Shown: positions 16,757 to 26,079, counted from the stretch's first letter. The stretch is DNA of 64,000 nt from CAZHTF01 sp964535305 (GCA_964535305.1 CAZHTF010000009.1:5051-69050), one strand, 5' to 3'. The notes: generated by a model from the letters alone, not told the origin. Translations and numbers: made by a program.

Positions 16757-17644
16757 TCACTCCAGCGGCCGGGCCATGGCGATGTCGTCGAACCACGTTC
16801 GCCAATCCCAGCCGATCTGGCCGCTGGCGATGTGGTGCGCCATCGAGGATTCGCACTGGCAAATGCCCGGCGTGCGCTGCAGCACGTCACACAGCCGCTC
16901 CAGCAACCGCGGCACGCGCTCAACCGCCGCACGCGAGCGCTGCGACTCGATCCGCTTCTCAAGAATGCGCCCATTCTCAAACGGCTGGAAATCGCTGCCG
17001 TTCTCGGCGTAGCACGCGACGTAGCAGATGCTGGCGTAGCACATTTGCAGCTCTTTCGCCAGGAATGCCTCGGGCGCCAGCGTCTGACCGATCAGCTCGC
17101 CGCCCATCATCGCGTACTTGCGGGCCTCGGCGGGGGTTTCGTAGCGCGGGCCCTCGACGCTGACATACACGCCGCGATCTGCGACGACGCAGCGTTCCTC
17201 GCAGAGCGTGGTCAGCAGGCCGTTTCGCAGGCTGGGACAGAAGACGGGCCATTGCCGCACGGCGCCCAGGCCCATGTTTTCGAAGAAGGTGTGCGCCCGA
17301 TTTCGCGTCTCGTCGATCAGATCGGTGATGACGACGTATTGCCCGATCTTATAGTTATGCGTAATCGCGCGCGTCTCGCTCCAAGAGACCACCGCCCGCA
17401 CGCCAAGGTCTTTCAGCGCGTAGAGGTTGGCGCGATAGTTGATGAAGCTGGCCGCCAGCTCGTAGCCGGATTCGCCGTGCCGCGAGAGAAAATAGAAATC
17501 ACCGAAGCGCGAGCGGCAGTGGAAGATCGGCTGCGATTGCCCGAAAGGTGTGCTCTGCGGACCAAGCCGCTCGGCCAGCAAAGCGCCTTGCTGCAGCAGG
17601 TCGTAAGCGGCGGTGCCGCCAATGCATGCCAGCGACGGATTCAT
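16757..17644 (-). CDS. MTA phosphorylase / purine nucleoside phosphorylase homologue (MTAP family)
   Basis: A 295-residue member of the trimeric nucleoside phosphorylase family. LACIGGTAAYDLL is the N-terminal phosphate-binding strand, and VEGPRYETPAEARKYAMMGG with APEAFLAKELQMCYASICYV corresponds to the MTAP signature. The family cleaves 5'-methylthioadenosine or inosine/guanosine with phosphate. Start 17644 is chosen because GGGAGG sits 6 bases upstream; the Met six codons earlier would include that ribosome site in the coding sequence. The base-binding segment reads ACYAENG instead of the usual DYDxW of MTA phosphorylases, so the nucleoside specificity may differ. Confidence 0.85.
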   Translation of the reverse strand: MNPSLACIGGTAAYDLLQQGALLAERLGPQSTPFGQSQPIFHCRSRFGDFYFLSRHGESGYELAASFINYRANLYALKDLGVRAVVSWSETRAITHNYKIGQYVVITDLIDETRNRAHTFFENMGLGAVRQWPVFCPSLRNGLLTTLCEERCVVADRGVYVSVEGPRYETPAEARKYAMMGGELIGQTLAPEAFLAKELQMCYASICYVACYAENGSDFQPFENGRILEKRIESQRSRAAVERVPRLLERLCDVLQRTPGICQCESSMAHHIASGQIGWDWRTWFDDIAMARPLE

Positions 17645-18039
17645 GCGCAGCCTCCCGGGCACTCTCGGTCGGGTCCTCCGTGACGCTTACAGCTAAGCCA
17701 GCCTCGCACAGCGACTTCCGTGACCACCGTGCTTGAATGAGGCCGCGACGTGCTTTTCGACTTCCGCCGTAGTATAGGCCGCGTTTCAGAATCTACAAAA
17801 GTATAATGAGCGCCGGGCCGATATTCCGTTAACGATTTTCCGATCAGGAGGTTGCGCGCCGCGCGGCTGAATCGCCGATCGTCGCCAGGAACCGCGCTTT
17901 CCCTCGACCGTCCAAACTCGCGAATCACGCGCGGCAGCCGTCGCCTCCTTAGAATGCCGCGGCGGGCCGCGCTCGCCAACACGGGATACGTTGCGCGGCG
18001 CGGCATGGCGTGGCGCGGCGCGCAGTCAGGAGAATGAAT
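17645..18039. other. Divergent intergenic region, no gene seen
   Basis: 395 bases between the phosphorylase gene (minus) and the DUF4139 gene (plus). I see no credible coding frame. An AT-rich patch contains TATAAT at 17802-17807 (plus) and TATACT on the minus strand over nearly the same bases. Neither has a clear -35, so promoter activity is only a suggestion. Confidence 0.4.
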
Positions 18040-19602
18040 ATGCACACTCGAACCGCACACACGACGATCACGGCCGCGTTTCTCGCACTACTCGCCAGCG
18101 CCATAACGCTTGCCGCGGAAGAGAAGGAAGGCGTCTGGCTCACCATCTACAGTACGGCCGAGCCCGGCGGCATCCCCGCCGCGATGTATCAGCCCGCGAT
18201 GCAGCGGGCTCAGGGCTACAACCGCGAGGCGGCCATCCCCGGCTACGCCCAGGTTCGCGAGCAGCGGCGCGTCAGAATCGCGCAGGGCGCCGCGCCGCTG
18301 CGATTCACGGACGTCGCCGCCCTGATCGAGCCGACCACGGTGATGTTCAGCTCGGTCAGCGACCCGGACACTTCGGTGCTGGAGCAGAGCTTCGAATTCG
18401 ACCTGGTCAGCCCGGCCAAGCTGCTCGACCGATTCATAGACCGCAACGTGCGCATCACCCGCATGAATCCGGACGGCAAGCGCGAGGCGACCGAAGGCAT
18501 GCTGCTCAGCCACAGCGGCGGCCAGATGATCCTGCGCAGCGGCGGCGAGATGCCCATCCGCATTCTCTCCGGCCAGATTGAGAACATCGAGCTGGCCGAG
18601 CTGCCCGGCGGTCTGATCACGCGCCCGACGCTGGTCTGGTCGCTGAATTCGCCCAAAGGCGGCGAGCAGCTCGTGCGTGTCGCGTATCAGACGCAGGGAA
18701 TGACCTGGTGGGCGGATTACAACCTGCTCTTCACAGAGGATCCCAAAGACGCCAACCGTGGCAATCTCGACCTGGGCGCCTGGGTCAGCATCATCAATCA
18801 ATCCGGCACGGGGTACAACGACGCGCACCTCAAGCTGATCGCCGGCGACGTGCAGCGCGTCGAGCCGCCGCAGGTGATGGCCCGTGGCCGCGGTGGCGGC
18901 GCGATGGCCGCGGAGATGGCCATGGCCGCGCCGCAATTCCAGGAGAAGTCGTTCCTCGAGTATCACCTGTACACCCTGCAGCGCACCACGACCATCCCGC
19001 AGAACAGCACCAAGCAGATCGAGCTCTTTCCACAGGCGCGCGGCGTCCCATGCGAGAAATTGCTGGTCTATTACGGCGCACCAACGCCGCGCTGGTGGGG
19101 CGGCGGGACGCAGACCGAGCGCGAGCTCGGCCTGCCGATGAATACCAAGGTCGATGTCTATCTGCGCTTCACGAACGACGAGCGCAGCGGCATGGGCATG
19201 CCGCTGCCTTCCGGACGCATGCGCGTCAGCAAGCTCGACCCCGCCGATCAATCGCTGGAATTCGTTGGGGAAGACGCCATCGACCACACGCCCAAAGATG
19301 AGAAGGTGCTGATCAAGATCGGCTCGGCGTTCGACGTGGTAGGCGAGCGGCGCCAGACGGACTTCAATATCGACGTCAATCGTCACCGCATGGACGAATC
19401 CTTTGAGATCAAGGTCCGCAATCGCAAGGATGCGCCGGTGCGCGTGCTGGTGCGCGAGGTGCTTTATCGCGGCGCGAACGCGCAGATCACCCGCAAGTCG
19501 CACGAGTTCGAGAAGCAGGACGCCCGCACCGTGCACTTCCCGGTTGAAATCCCCAAAGGCGGCGAAGTCGTTGTCACCTACACCGTCCGCTACGAATGGT
19601 GA
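18040..19602 (+). CDS. Exported DUF4139-type protein, function unknown
   Basis: A 520-residue protein with a signal peptide (MHTRTAHTTITAAFLALLAS) and a mature part made mostly of beta strands. The middle and C-terminal parts (TWWADYNLLF, LGAWVSIINQSGTGYNDAHL, LLVYYGAP, IGSAFDVVGERRQTDFNID, FEIKVRNRKDAPVRVLVRE) match the DUF4139 / mucoidy-inhibitor-like family of periplasmic proteins. A Gly/Ala/Met-rich loop (ARGRGGGAMAAEMAMAA) is inserted near residue 290. AGGAG lies 7 bases before the ATG at 18040, better spaced than the ATG at 18034. The thiolase gene follows after 54 bases, but no functional link is evident. Confidence 0.75.
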   Translation: MHTRTAHTTITAAFLALLASAITLAAEEKEGVWLTIYSTAEPGGIPAAMYQPAMQRAQGYNREAAIPGYAQVREQRRVRIAQGAAPLRFTDVAALIEPTTVMFSSVSDPDTSVLEQSFEFDLVSPAKLLDRFIDRNVRITRMNPDGKREATEGMLLSHSGGQMILRSGGEMPIRILSGQIENIELAELPGGLITRPTLVWSLNSPKGGEQLVRVAYQTQGMTWWADYNLLFTEDPKDANRGNLDLGAWVSIINQSGTGYNDAHLKLIAGDVQRVEPPQVMARGRGGGAMAAEMAMAAPQFQEKSFLEYHLYTLQRTTTIPQNSTKQIELFPQARGVPCEKLLVYYGAPTPRWWGGGTQTERELGLPMNTKVDVYLRFTNDERSGMGMPLPSGRMRVSKLDPADQSLEFVGEDAIDHTPKDEKVLIKIGSAFDVVGERRQTDFNIDVNRHRMDESFEIKVRNRKDAPVRVLVREVLYRGANAQITRKSHEFEKQDARTVHFPVEIPKGGEVVVTYTVRYEW

Positions 19603-19656
19603 AAACGCGCCGCCCCGCGCGGCCAGCAATTTCGTGAATCGCCCTATACTGCACGA

Positions 19657-20856
19657 ATGAAACGGGCAGCCATCATTCAGGCCCTGCGCACGCCGATCGG
19701 CCGCTACGGCGGCGCGCTGGCGCGCGTCCGGCCGGACGACCTCGCGGCACTGGTGATTTCAAGCGTCGTGCAGCGCAGCGGCGTCGACCCGCACCTGATC
19801 GACGACGTCTACCTGGGCGCCGCCAACCAGGCCGGCGAAGACAACCGCAACGTGGCCCGCATGGCGGCGCTGCTGGCGGGCCTGCCAGACTGCGTGCCAG
19901 GCGCGACCGTCAACCGGCTGTGCGCCTCGGGTCTCGAAGCCGTCAACATCGCCGCCCGATTGATCGAGGCCGGCATGGGCGAGGTGTTCATTGCCGGTGG
20001 CGTCGAAAGCATGACCCGCGCGCCGCTGGTGATGGGCAAAGCCGCCGAAGCCTGGCAGCGCAGCGCGGAGCTCTTCGACACCACAATCGGCTGGCGCTTC
20101 ACCAACCCGCGGCTGGCCAAACTGCATCATCCGTACAGCATGGGCGAGACCGCCGAGAACGTCGCCCAGCAGCATCACATCCTGCGCGAAGACCAGGACC
20201 GTTTCGCGCTGGAGAGTCAGCAGCGATGCAAACGCGCTCAGGACTCCGGCCGCTTCGAGTGCGAGATTGTGCCCGTGCCGGTGCCGCAGGCCCGGGGCGA
20301 GCCGCTCGCCGTTTCGCGCGACGAACATCCGCGGGCCGACACGACGCTCGAATCGCTCGCGAAGCTGAAGCCGGCATTTCGCGAGGGCGGATCGGTAACG
20401 GCCGGCAACTCCTCCGGCCTCAACGACGGCGCGGCGGCGCTCTTGCTGGTCGAAGCCACGCGAGCTGAGCAGCTCGGCCTCAAGCCGCTGGCATATGTCG
20501 GCGCCTCGGCGACGGCGGGCGTCGATCCGGCCTGCATGGGCATCGGCCCGGTGCCCGCGATCAAGAAAGTCCTGGCGCGCAGCGGCCGTCGCCTCGATCA
20601 ATTCGACATCATCGAGCTGAACGAGGCATTCGCCGCACAATGCCTGGCCTGCATCCGGGCGCTCGAGCTCGATGCGACCCGCGTCAATCCCAACGGCGGG
20701 GCCATCGCGCTGGGGCATCCGCTCGGCATGAGCGGGGCGCGGCTGGTCACCACCATCGTGCACGAAATGGCCCGCAACCCAGGCGTCCGGCTCGGGCTCG
20801 CCAGCATGTGCGTCGGCGTGGGCCAGGGCGTCGCCACCATTATCGAACGCGCCTAG
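19657..20856 (+). CDS. Acetyl-CoA acyltransferase (thiolase)
   Basis: A 399-residue thiolase that condenses or cleaves acyl-CoA with acetyl-CoA or CoA. The nucleophile is Cys89 in VNRLCASGLEA; GNSSGLNDGAAALLL, GGAIALGHPLGMSGARL (catalytic His) and the second Cys in LASMCVGVGQG complete the active site. The EDNRNVARMAALLAGLP segment resembles the beta-ketoadipyl-CoA/FadA group (PcaF-like), but the chain-length preference cannot be read. It is followed 15 bases later by manC, so the two may be cotranscribed although their pathways differ. Confidence 0.93.
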   Translation: MKRAAIIQALRTPIGRYGGALARVRPDDLAALVISSVVQRSGVDPHLIDDVYLGAANQAGEDNRNVARMAALLAGLPDCVPGATVNRLCASGLEAVNIAARLIEAGMGEVFIAGGVESMTRAPLVMGKAAEAWQRSAELFDTTIGWRFTNPRLAKLHHPYSMGETAENVAQQHHILREDQDRFALESQQRCKRAQDSGRFECEIVPVPVPQARGEPLAVSRDEHPRADTTLESLAKLKPAFREGGSVTAGNSSGLNDGAAALLLVEATRAEQLGLKPLAYVGASATAGVDPACMGIGPVPAIKKVLARSGRRLDQFDIIELNEAFAAQCLACIRALELDATRVNPNGGAIALGHPLGMSGARLVTTIVHEMARNPGVRLGLASMCVGVGQGVATIIERA

Positions 20857-20871
20857 CCAGGATCGAGCAGC

Positions 20872-21942
20872 ATGCGACACGCGGTCATCATGGCCGGCGG
20901 TTCCGGAACGCGGCTCTGGCCGCTCAGCCGCAGCGCCCGCCCCAAGCAGCTCCTGCGACTCTTTGACGGCGCCAGCCTGCTCGAGCACGCTGTTCGACGC
21001 CTCGACGGTTTGTTCGAGCCGCAGAACATCTGGGTCATCACGTCGGCGGCCTACCTGGAGCTGGTGGCCCGCAGCGCGCCGCAGTTGCCGCGCGAGAATC
21101 TGATTGGCGAGCCGCTGGGGCGCGACACGTCTAATGCGATCGGGCTGGCGGCGCACCTGCTCGCGCGGCGCGACGCGGACGCCACGATGGGTGTGTTCAC
21201 CGCCGATCACCTGATCTCGCCGCAGGATGCATTTGCCGACGCGATCCGCCGCGGCCTGGATGCCGCCGAGCGCCATCCGCAGAGTCTGGTGACCTTCGGC
21301 ATCACGCCGGACGCGCCGCACACGGGCTATGGCTACGTCCGTCGCGGGCAGGCGCTGGGGCCGCTGGTGGCGCGCGTGGCGGAGTTCAAGGAAAAGCCGA
21401 CGCGCGAAGTCGCGCAGCGGTACGTCGCCAGCGGTGAGTATCTGTGGAACAGCGGCATGTTCGCCTGGCGCTGCAGCGCGATCCTGGCGGAGCTGCAGCG
21501 CAACCTTCCTGAGAACGATCGCGCCCTGGCGCGCATCGCCGAATCCTGGCGCGACCCGGCCGCCGCCTCGCAGATCCCGAAGGCGTTTGAAGCGTTGCAG
21601 AAGATCTCGATCGACTTCGGCGTGATGGAGAAGGCCGCCAGCGTGCTGGTGGTGGAGATGAACTGCCGCTGGATCGATCTGGGCTCCTGGACGGCGATCG
21701 GGGCGACGCGGACGGCGGACGCCGCCGGCAACACCGCCGTCGCGCGCAATGCGTTGATCGTGGACGGCCGCGACAACCTGCTGGTGGCCGAGGATGAGCA
21801 TTTGCTGGTAACGCTGGGCGTCAGCGACCTGGTCGTGGTGCACTCGGCGGATGCGACGCTCGTGTGCCACAAGGATCATGTGCAGGCGATCAAGGATCTG
21901 CAGGCCGCGCGAATTGCCCAGTTTGGGCAGAAATACGAGTAG
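20872..21942 (+). CDS. manC: Mannose-1-phosphate guanylyltransferase
   Basis: A 356-residue GDP-mannose pyrophosphorylase. HAVIMAGGSGTRLWPLSRSA followed by RPKQLL is the nucleotidyltransferase signature; GVFTADHLI, GYGYVRRG, FKEKPT and YLWNSGMFAWR are the substrate-binding segments, and WIDLGSW ends the core. It lacks the fused phosphomannose isomerase domain seen in AlgA/XanB. The product GDP-mannose feeds polysaccharide or glycoprotein synthesis; a TMTC-like protein elsewhere in the window might use mannose donors (inference). It lies 15 bases after the thiolase gene. Confidence 0.94.
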   Translation: MRHAVIMAGGSGTRLWPLSRSARPKQLLRLFDGASLLEHAVRRLDGLFEPQNIWVITSAAYLELVARSAPQLPRENLIGEPLGRDTSNAIGLAAHLLARRDADATMGVFTADHLISPQDAFADAIRRGLDAAERHPQSLVTFGITPDAPHTGYGYVRRGQALGPLVARVAEFKEKPTREVAQRYVASGEYLWNSGMFAWRCSAILAELQRNLPENDRALARIAESWRDPAAASQIPKAFEALQKISIDFGVMEKAASVLVVEMNCRWIDLGSWTAIGATRTADAAGNTAVARNALIVDGRDNLLVAEDEHLLVTLGVSDLVVVHSADATLVCHKDHVQAIKDLQAARIAQFGQKYE

Positions 21943-22057
21943 CCTGAACTCACGTCGGCGCGCAGGGCACAAATCTCAATCGGGTTTTGATCGTTCAAGA
22001 CGCGCGGCGCTGCCGTCCGTAGCCTGCGCTCTGCGAGCACAGAAGATGGAGATCAAT

Positions 22058-22258
22058 ATGCATCGCAGGCAAGCCCGTTCCGCGCGCGCCGCATACCCGG
22101 CGCTGATTTTCGCCTTGCTGCTCGCGCCCGCCGCGGCGCAGGCGGCGCCGCCGTCGCTGGAAGCTTCTGAGCTAAAGCCGCTCGCCGGGCACGGCGCGAC
22201 CCGGCCCGGCGCGTCCTGGCGCGGCGGCGAGCGACAGGCTATCATGCCGCCCGCATGA
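22058..22258 (+). CDS. Possible 66-residue secreted protein coupled to tyrS
   Basis: A short frame whose product begins with a convincing signal peptide: basic n-region MHRRQARSARAAYP, hydrophobic ALIFALLLAPAAA and an AQA cleavage site, leaving about 30 mature residues with no known motif. GGAG lies 6 bases before its ATG, and its TGA overlaps the tyrS ATG as ATGA, the coupling pattern used by many genes here. It may be a real small exported protein, a leader peptide, or the remnant of a larger secreted protein. No homology can be claimed. Confidence 0.4.
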   Translation: MHRRQARSARAAYPALIFALLLAPAAAQAAPPSLEASELKPLAGHGATRPGASWRGGERQAIMPPA

Positions 22259-23484
22259 GCGACCTGGGCCTGGAAACACTGCTGCGCGGCGCGGCGCACG
22301 TCTACACCGACGCTGAGCTGCGCGCCAAACTTGAAGCCGCGGCGCGCAACGGCAAGCCGCTGCGCATCAAGCTCGGCATGGACCCGACCGCGCCGGATGT
22401 GCACCTGGGCCACGGCGTTGTGCTCGAAAAAATGCGGCAGTTCCAGGATCTCGGGCACGTCGGCGTGCTGATCATCGGCGACTTCACCGCCCGCATCGGC
22501 GACCCCACCGGTCGCAGCAAGACCCGCCCGGTGCTCACCGAGGCCGAGATCGACCACAACGCCCAGACCTATCTCGACCAGGCCGGCTGCATCCTCGATA
22601 CCGCCCCGGAAAAGCTCGAAATCCGCCGCAATTCCGAGTGGCTGGCGCCGATGACGTTCGCCGACGTGCTGCGACTCGCCGGCCGCATGACCGTCGGACA
22701 GATGCTCAAGCGCGACGACTTTCAGCAGCGTTTCAGCAGCGAAACGCCCATCAGCCTGCACGAGCTGCTCTATCCGCTGGTGCAGGGCTGGGATTCGGTC
22801 TGCATTCAGGCGGATGTCGAGCTGGGCGGCACCGATCAAACGTACAACAACCTCGTTGGCCGCCAGCTTCAGACCGACATGGGCCAGCCGCCGCAGGTCG
22901 TGCTGGTCATGCCGCTGCTGCGCGGCACCGACGGCCACAAAAAAATGTCCAAGAGCGTCGGGAATTACATCGGGCTGCGCGAGGCGGCCACACAGTTCTT
23001 CGGCAAGACCATGAGCATTCCCGACGAATTGCTGCCCGAGTGGTTCTCACTGCTCACGCAGGTGCCGGAGACCGAGTGGCAGGCCGCGATCGCCGAGCAT
23101 CCAATGCGGGCCAAAGCGCTGCTCGCGCGGCGCATCGGTGAGCGCTTCCATCCCGCTGCGCAGATGCAGGCGGCCGAGCAGTGGTGGCGCGAGCATTTCG
23201 GCGCACAGCGCGCGGTCGAGCTGGTTGACGTGCACGTGCCCGCCGAGGAAATCAGCGACGGAACAATCCCCGCCTGGAAGCTGGCCTGGTTGGCGCACGA
23301 GCGCGAAATCAGCCGCTCTGAAGCGCGGCGGATGGTCGAGGGCGGCGCGTTCGAGGTCGGCGCACGAAAGTGCACCGACCCGAACGAGCTGATCGCCGCG
23401 GAGGATGGTTTGCAGTTCCGCGCTGGCCGGCATCGCAAGGGCGAGAAGATCAAGCAGCCGCTGTTGGCCCGCCTGCGGCGCTGA
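22255..23484 (+). CDS. tyrS: Tyrosyl-tRNA synthetase
   Basis: A 409-residue class I synthetase. It has the HIGH-type motif PDVHLGHG, IIGDFTARIGDPTGRS, VELGGTDQTYNNLVGRQL in the tyrosine-binding region, the KMSKS loop HKKMSKSVGNYIGL and a C-terminal S4 RNA-binding domain (about residues 335-405, ISRSEARRMVEGGAFEVG). The motif spacing matches the longer TyrZ-type TyrRS. Its ATG overlaps the stop of a possible small upstream gene. It converges on the hydrogenase endopeptidase gene with a 31-base gap. Confidence 0.96.
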   Translation: MSDLGLETLLRGAAHVYTDAELRAKLEAAARNGKPLRIKLGMDPTAPDVHLGHGVVLEKMRQFQDLGHVGVLIIGDFTARIGDPTGRSKTRPVLTEAEIDHNAQTYLDQAGCILDTAPEKLEIRRNSEWLAPMTFADVLRLAGRMTVGQMLKRDDFQQRFSSETPISLHELLYPLVQGWDSVCIQADVELGGTDQTYNNLVGRQLQTDMGQPPQVVLVMPLLRGTDGHKKMSKSVGNYIGLREAATQFFGKTMSIPDELLPEWFSLLTQVPETEWQAAIAEHPMRAKALLARRIGERFHPAAQMQAAEQWWREHFGAQRAVELVDVHVPAEEISDGTIPAWKLAWLAHEREISRSEARRMVEGGAFEVGARKCTDPNELIAAEDGLQFRAGRHRKGEKIKQPLLARLRR

Positions 23485-23515
23485 TGCAGCACGACGCGCA
23501 GCAATTTGGCGAGCG

Positions 23516-24082
23516 CTAGAACACCTCGGCGAGGTTTAGAACGATCGCCGTCGCCTGCACGATCTGCCGGCGCATCTGGGGCGAGAGCTCGTCGCCAAAG
23601 CCGCGCTCGTGCATCTTCAGGCCGATTTGCAGTGCCGCGGGCATGCCGCGACCCAGTGCCCGTCCCAGCGCCAGCAGCGCCGCCGGCGAGAGCGCGTGCG
23701 TGTCCAGTGCGGCGTCGCAGGCCGGTTGCAGCGGCGAGATCTCGATCGCGCCGGCCGCGGCGTGCGCATTGGCATCGACGAAGATCGCCAAGGCGCAGCC
23801 CTCGAGCACTTCCACCAGCTCTGGCGCGAGTTGATGGCAGATGTGCACCTCAATCCGGCTGCGCCCGCGCTGCGGGCGCGCCGGCTGCTGGCATTCCACG
23901 TCGGCGCCGCGGGGCGAGCAGGCTGCGTCGTCATGCTCGCCTGGTCCGCAATTCAGCCGTTCTGCAAGCTGTTCGCACAGCAGCACCGCAGCGCCGTCGT
24001 CGCGTCTGCCGACATTGCCCCAGCCAATGACGCAGACGCGTTTGAGTGCAGCGAGCTGCGATTCTGTCGCCTGCGCGGGCAT
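23516..24082 (-). CDS. [NiFe]-hydrogenase maturation endopeptidase (HycI/HoxW type)
   Basis: A 188-residue nickel-dependent protease that removes the C-terminal tail of the hydrogenase large subunit. CVIGWGNVGRRDDGAAVLL contains the GxGN..xxDDG motif; IFVDAN holds the second metal ligand and DTHALSP the third (His). A variable Asp/Pro/Arg-rich insert (about residues 45-75) separates the first two. Start 24082 overlaps the stop of the large-subunit gene as TGATG, so the pair is coupled and this is the likely cognate protease. A second, different endopeptidase gene lies at the other end of the cluster. Confidence 0.87.
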   Translation of the reverse strand: MPAQATESQLAALKRVCVIGWGNVGRRDDGAAVLLCEQLAERLNCGPGEHDDAACSPRGADVECQQPARPQRGRSRIEVHICHQLAPELVEVLEGCALAIFVDANAHAAAGAIEISPLQPACDAALDTHALSPAALLALGRALGRGMPAALQIGLKMHERGFGDELSPQMRRQIVQATAIVLNLAEVF

Positions 24083-25515
24083 CAGAGCTCCCGTCGGCGT
24101 TGATCGAGCAGCACGCCGCGCGCGTCGAAGAGCTGCAGCGCCAGCGGCATCTGGCCGAGCGCGTGTGTGCTGCACGAGAGGCATGGGTCGTAGCAGCGCA
24201 CCGCAGCCTCGACCCGATTGAGCATCGGCTCCTCGATCCGCTCGCCGCGCACGTAGCGCCGCGCCACCTCGAGCACGGCGCGGTTCATGGCGGCGTTGTT
24301 CTGACCGCTGGCGATGATCAAGTTGACGCCCTTCATTCCGCCGCGCTCGTCGATCTCGTAGTGGTGAAACAGCGTGCCGCGCGGGGCTTCGATCACGCCG
24401 ACGCCGTGCGTACCCAGCTCGCGTGTTTCGGCGATCAGGTCCTGCCCGCCGATCTCGGGGTGATTCAGCAGCAGCTCGACCCGCTCGACCGCGTGCAGGA
24501 TTTCGATCAGCCGCGCGTAGTGGTAATACATCGAGCCTTCGACCATCCGCCCCGGCGCCAGCGCGCGAAAGCGGGTCAGCTCCGCGTCCGCCTCGGGCGT
24601 ACCAAGCGTATCGCAGACGTTCAGCCGCGCCAGCGGGCCGACGCGATACGAGCCCGCCGGGTAGCCAAACGCGCGCAGGAAGGGGAATTTCAGATACGAC
24701 CAGTCTTCGGTTGCCTCGGCGATCAGCGATAGATAACGGGCCGGGTCGTAGCCGTCCTCGATCGTCTCGCCCAGCGGGCCGCGGACGCGCAGCAAGCCAT
24801 CGTAATGCTCGATGCGGCCATCCGGCTGCACCAGCCCCATGTAATAGCTGGGGAAGGCCGCGAATTGCCGCACGGTCTCGGCGTTCTCTTCGAAATAGCG
24901 CAGCACGAGCTGGATGCCAAAGTGCGCGGCGGAGCGCGCCTCGTCGAGCTGCGCCAGCAGCGCCACGCGGTCGGCCGTGTCCAGCGCGCGGTTCATGCCG
25001 CCAGGCACGCAGACATCCGGATGAATCTTGCGTCCGCCGACAACCGCGATGACCTCCTGTCCGAATTTCCGCAAGCGGATGCCCTTGCGGGCTACTTCCG
25101 GATGCGCGGCGATCAGCCCGAAAATGTTCCGCTTCTCGGGCGGCGCATCGAAGCCCAGCAGCAGGTCCGGCCCGCTTAGATGAAAGAAGCTCAGCGCGTG
25201 CGACTGAATGATCTGCCCGTAGTGCAGCAGCTCGCGCAGCATGCGGGCCGTCGGCGGCGGCCGCACGCCGCAGAGCGCGTCGATCGCTTTTGCGGCGGCA
25301 AGGTGATGGCTGACGGGGCAGATGCCGCAGATGCGTTCGGTGAGTGTGGCCATTTCGGAGTAATGCCGGCCTTCGCAGAATTTCTCAAACCCGCGAAATT
25401 CGACCACGTGGAAGCGTGCTTCCTGCAACTGGCCGGCTTCGTCCAGGTGCAGCGTGACGCGGCCGTGGCCCTCGACACGCGTGATCGGATCGATCTTGAC
25501 AATTTGCGTCGCCAT
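24082..25515 (-). CDS. hydL: [NiFe]-hydrogenase large (catalytic) subunit, group 3 soluble type (HydL/HoxH)
   Basis: A 477-residue catalytic subunit. The N-terminal motif ERICGICPVSHH supplies Cys63 and Cys66, and the C-terminal motif DPCLSCSTH supplies Cys445 and Cys448, together binding Ni and Fe. The 26 residues after His451 are the tail expected to be removed on maturation. Other typical parts are DPITRVEGHGRVTL at the start and EAPRGTLFHHYEIDERG. There is no selenocysteine. The sequence belongs to the cytosolic NAD(P)-linked hydrogenases. It is followed by its endopeptidase (1-base overlap) and preceded by the small subunit (14-base gap). GGGAG precedes the start. Confidence 0.95.
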   Translation of the reverse strand: MATQIVKIDPITRVEGHGRVTLHLDEAGQLQEARFHVVEFRGFEKFCEGRHYSEMATLTERICGICPVSHHLAAAKAIDALCGVRPPPTARMLRELLHYGQIIQSHALSFFHLSGPDLLLGFDAPPEKRNIFGLIAAHPEVARKGIRLRKFGQEVIAVVGGRKIHPDVCVPGGMNRALDTADRVALLAQLDEARSAAHFGIQLVLRYFEENAETVRQFAAFPSYYMGLVQPDGRIEHYDGLLRVRGPLGETIEDGYDPARYLSLIAEATEDWSYLKFPFLRAFGYPAGSYRVGPLARLNVCDTLGTPEADAELTRFRALAPGRMVEGSMYYHYARLIEILHAVERVELLLNHPEIGGQDLIAETRELGTHGVGVIEAPRGTLFHHYEIDERGGMKGVNLIIASGQNNAAMNRAVLEVARRYVRGERIEEPMLNRVEAAVRCYDPCLSCSTHALGQMPLALQLFDARGVLLDQRRREL

Positions 25516-25529
25516 GCAGCTCCCGGCTT

Positions 25530-26060
25530 TCAGTCGTAGCTGAGCGGGACGCGTTTCGTGCGCCCGTCACCCGCCAGCAGTCCCTTCAGCGATTCCCAGA
25601 TCGTCTCGGCGCTTGGTGGGCAGCCGGGGATCCACGCGTCCACGTTCACATGCTCGTGAATCGGCCGCACCTTGTCGGTCAACTTCGGCACCTCCTCGGT
25701 CGGCGCGGCGCCCAGCGCAGTGCTCGGGACGTTGACGTAGGCGTGCTCCAGCACCGCCGACGCGTCGAACGCGTTCCGCAGCATCGGTACGCAGCCGAAC
25801 CCGGCGCAGTCTCCCAGCGACACCAGCAGCCGCGCGCGGGCCCGCACGGTCTTCAGCACGTGCAGGTTCTCGACATTGGCCACGCCGCCTTCGACCAGCG
25901 CGATGTCGCAATCGGGGAAGTCCTTGACGTCGACGATCGGCGAGGCGGCCACGTCAGCGAGTTGGGCCAGCTCCAGCAGCCGCTCGTCGAGGTCGAGAAA
26001 GGACATGTGACAGCCGGAGCAGCCGCATAGCCAGACGGTTCCGATGCGTTTCTTTTCCAC
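25530..26060 (-). CDS. hydS: [NiFe]-hydrogenase small subunit (HydS/HoxY)
   Basis: A 176-residue small subunit carrying only the proximal cluster, as in soluble group 3 enzymes. VWLCGCSGCHMSFLDLDE gives the first cysteines, LGDCAGFGCVPMLRN and WIPGCPPSAETIWESL the others. There is no Tat signal and no medial or distal cluster domain, so it is cytosolic. Start GTG 26060 is chosen: it is 19 bases after the stop of the upstream subunit gene, has GGAG 6-7 bases before it and gives the normal family length; the longer frame reads back into the previous gene. It passes electrons from the active site to the NuoG-like subunit. Confidence 0.93.
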   Translation of the reverse strand: MEKKRIGTVWLCGCSGCHMSFLDLDERLLELAQLADVAASPIVDVKDFPDCDIALVEGGVANVENLHVLKTVRARARLLVSLGDCAGFGCVPMLRNAFDASAVLEHAYVNVPSTALGAAPTEEVPKLTDKVRPIHEHVNVDAWIPGCPPSAETIWESLKGLLAGDGRTKRVPLSYD

Positions 26061-26079
26061 GAGAGGCTCCGCAGGTCCG

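Noticed and set aside
18088..19629. A 513-codon open frame on the minus strand
   Set aside because: It is antisense to the DUF4139 gene, which has a signal peptide and family segments.
19759..21972. A 737-codon open frame on the minus strand
   Set aside because: It lies antisense to the thiolase and manC genes, both with clear family motifs. Its product is His/Arg/Gln-rich without any domain, as expected for the reverse frame of GC-rich coding DNA.
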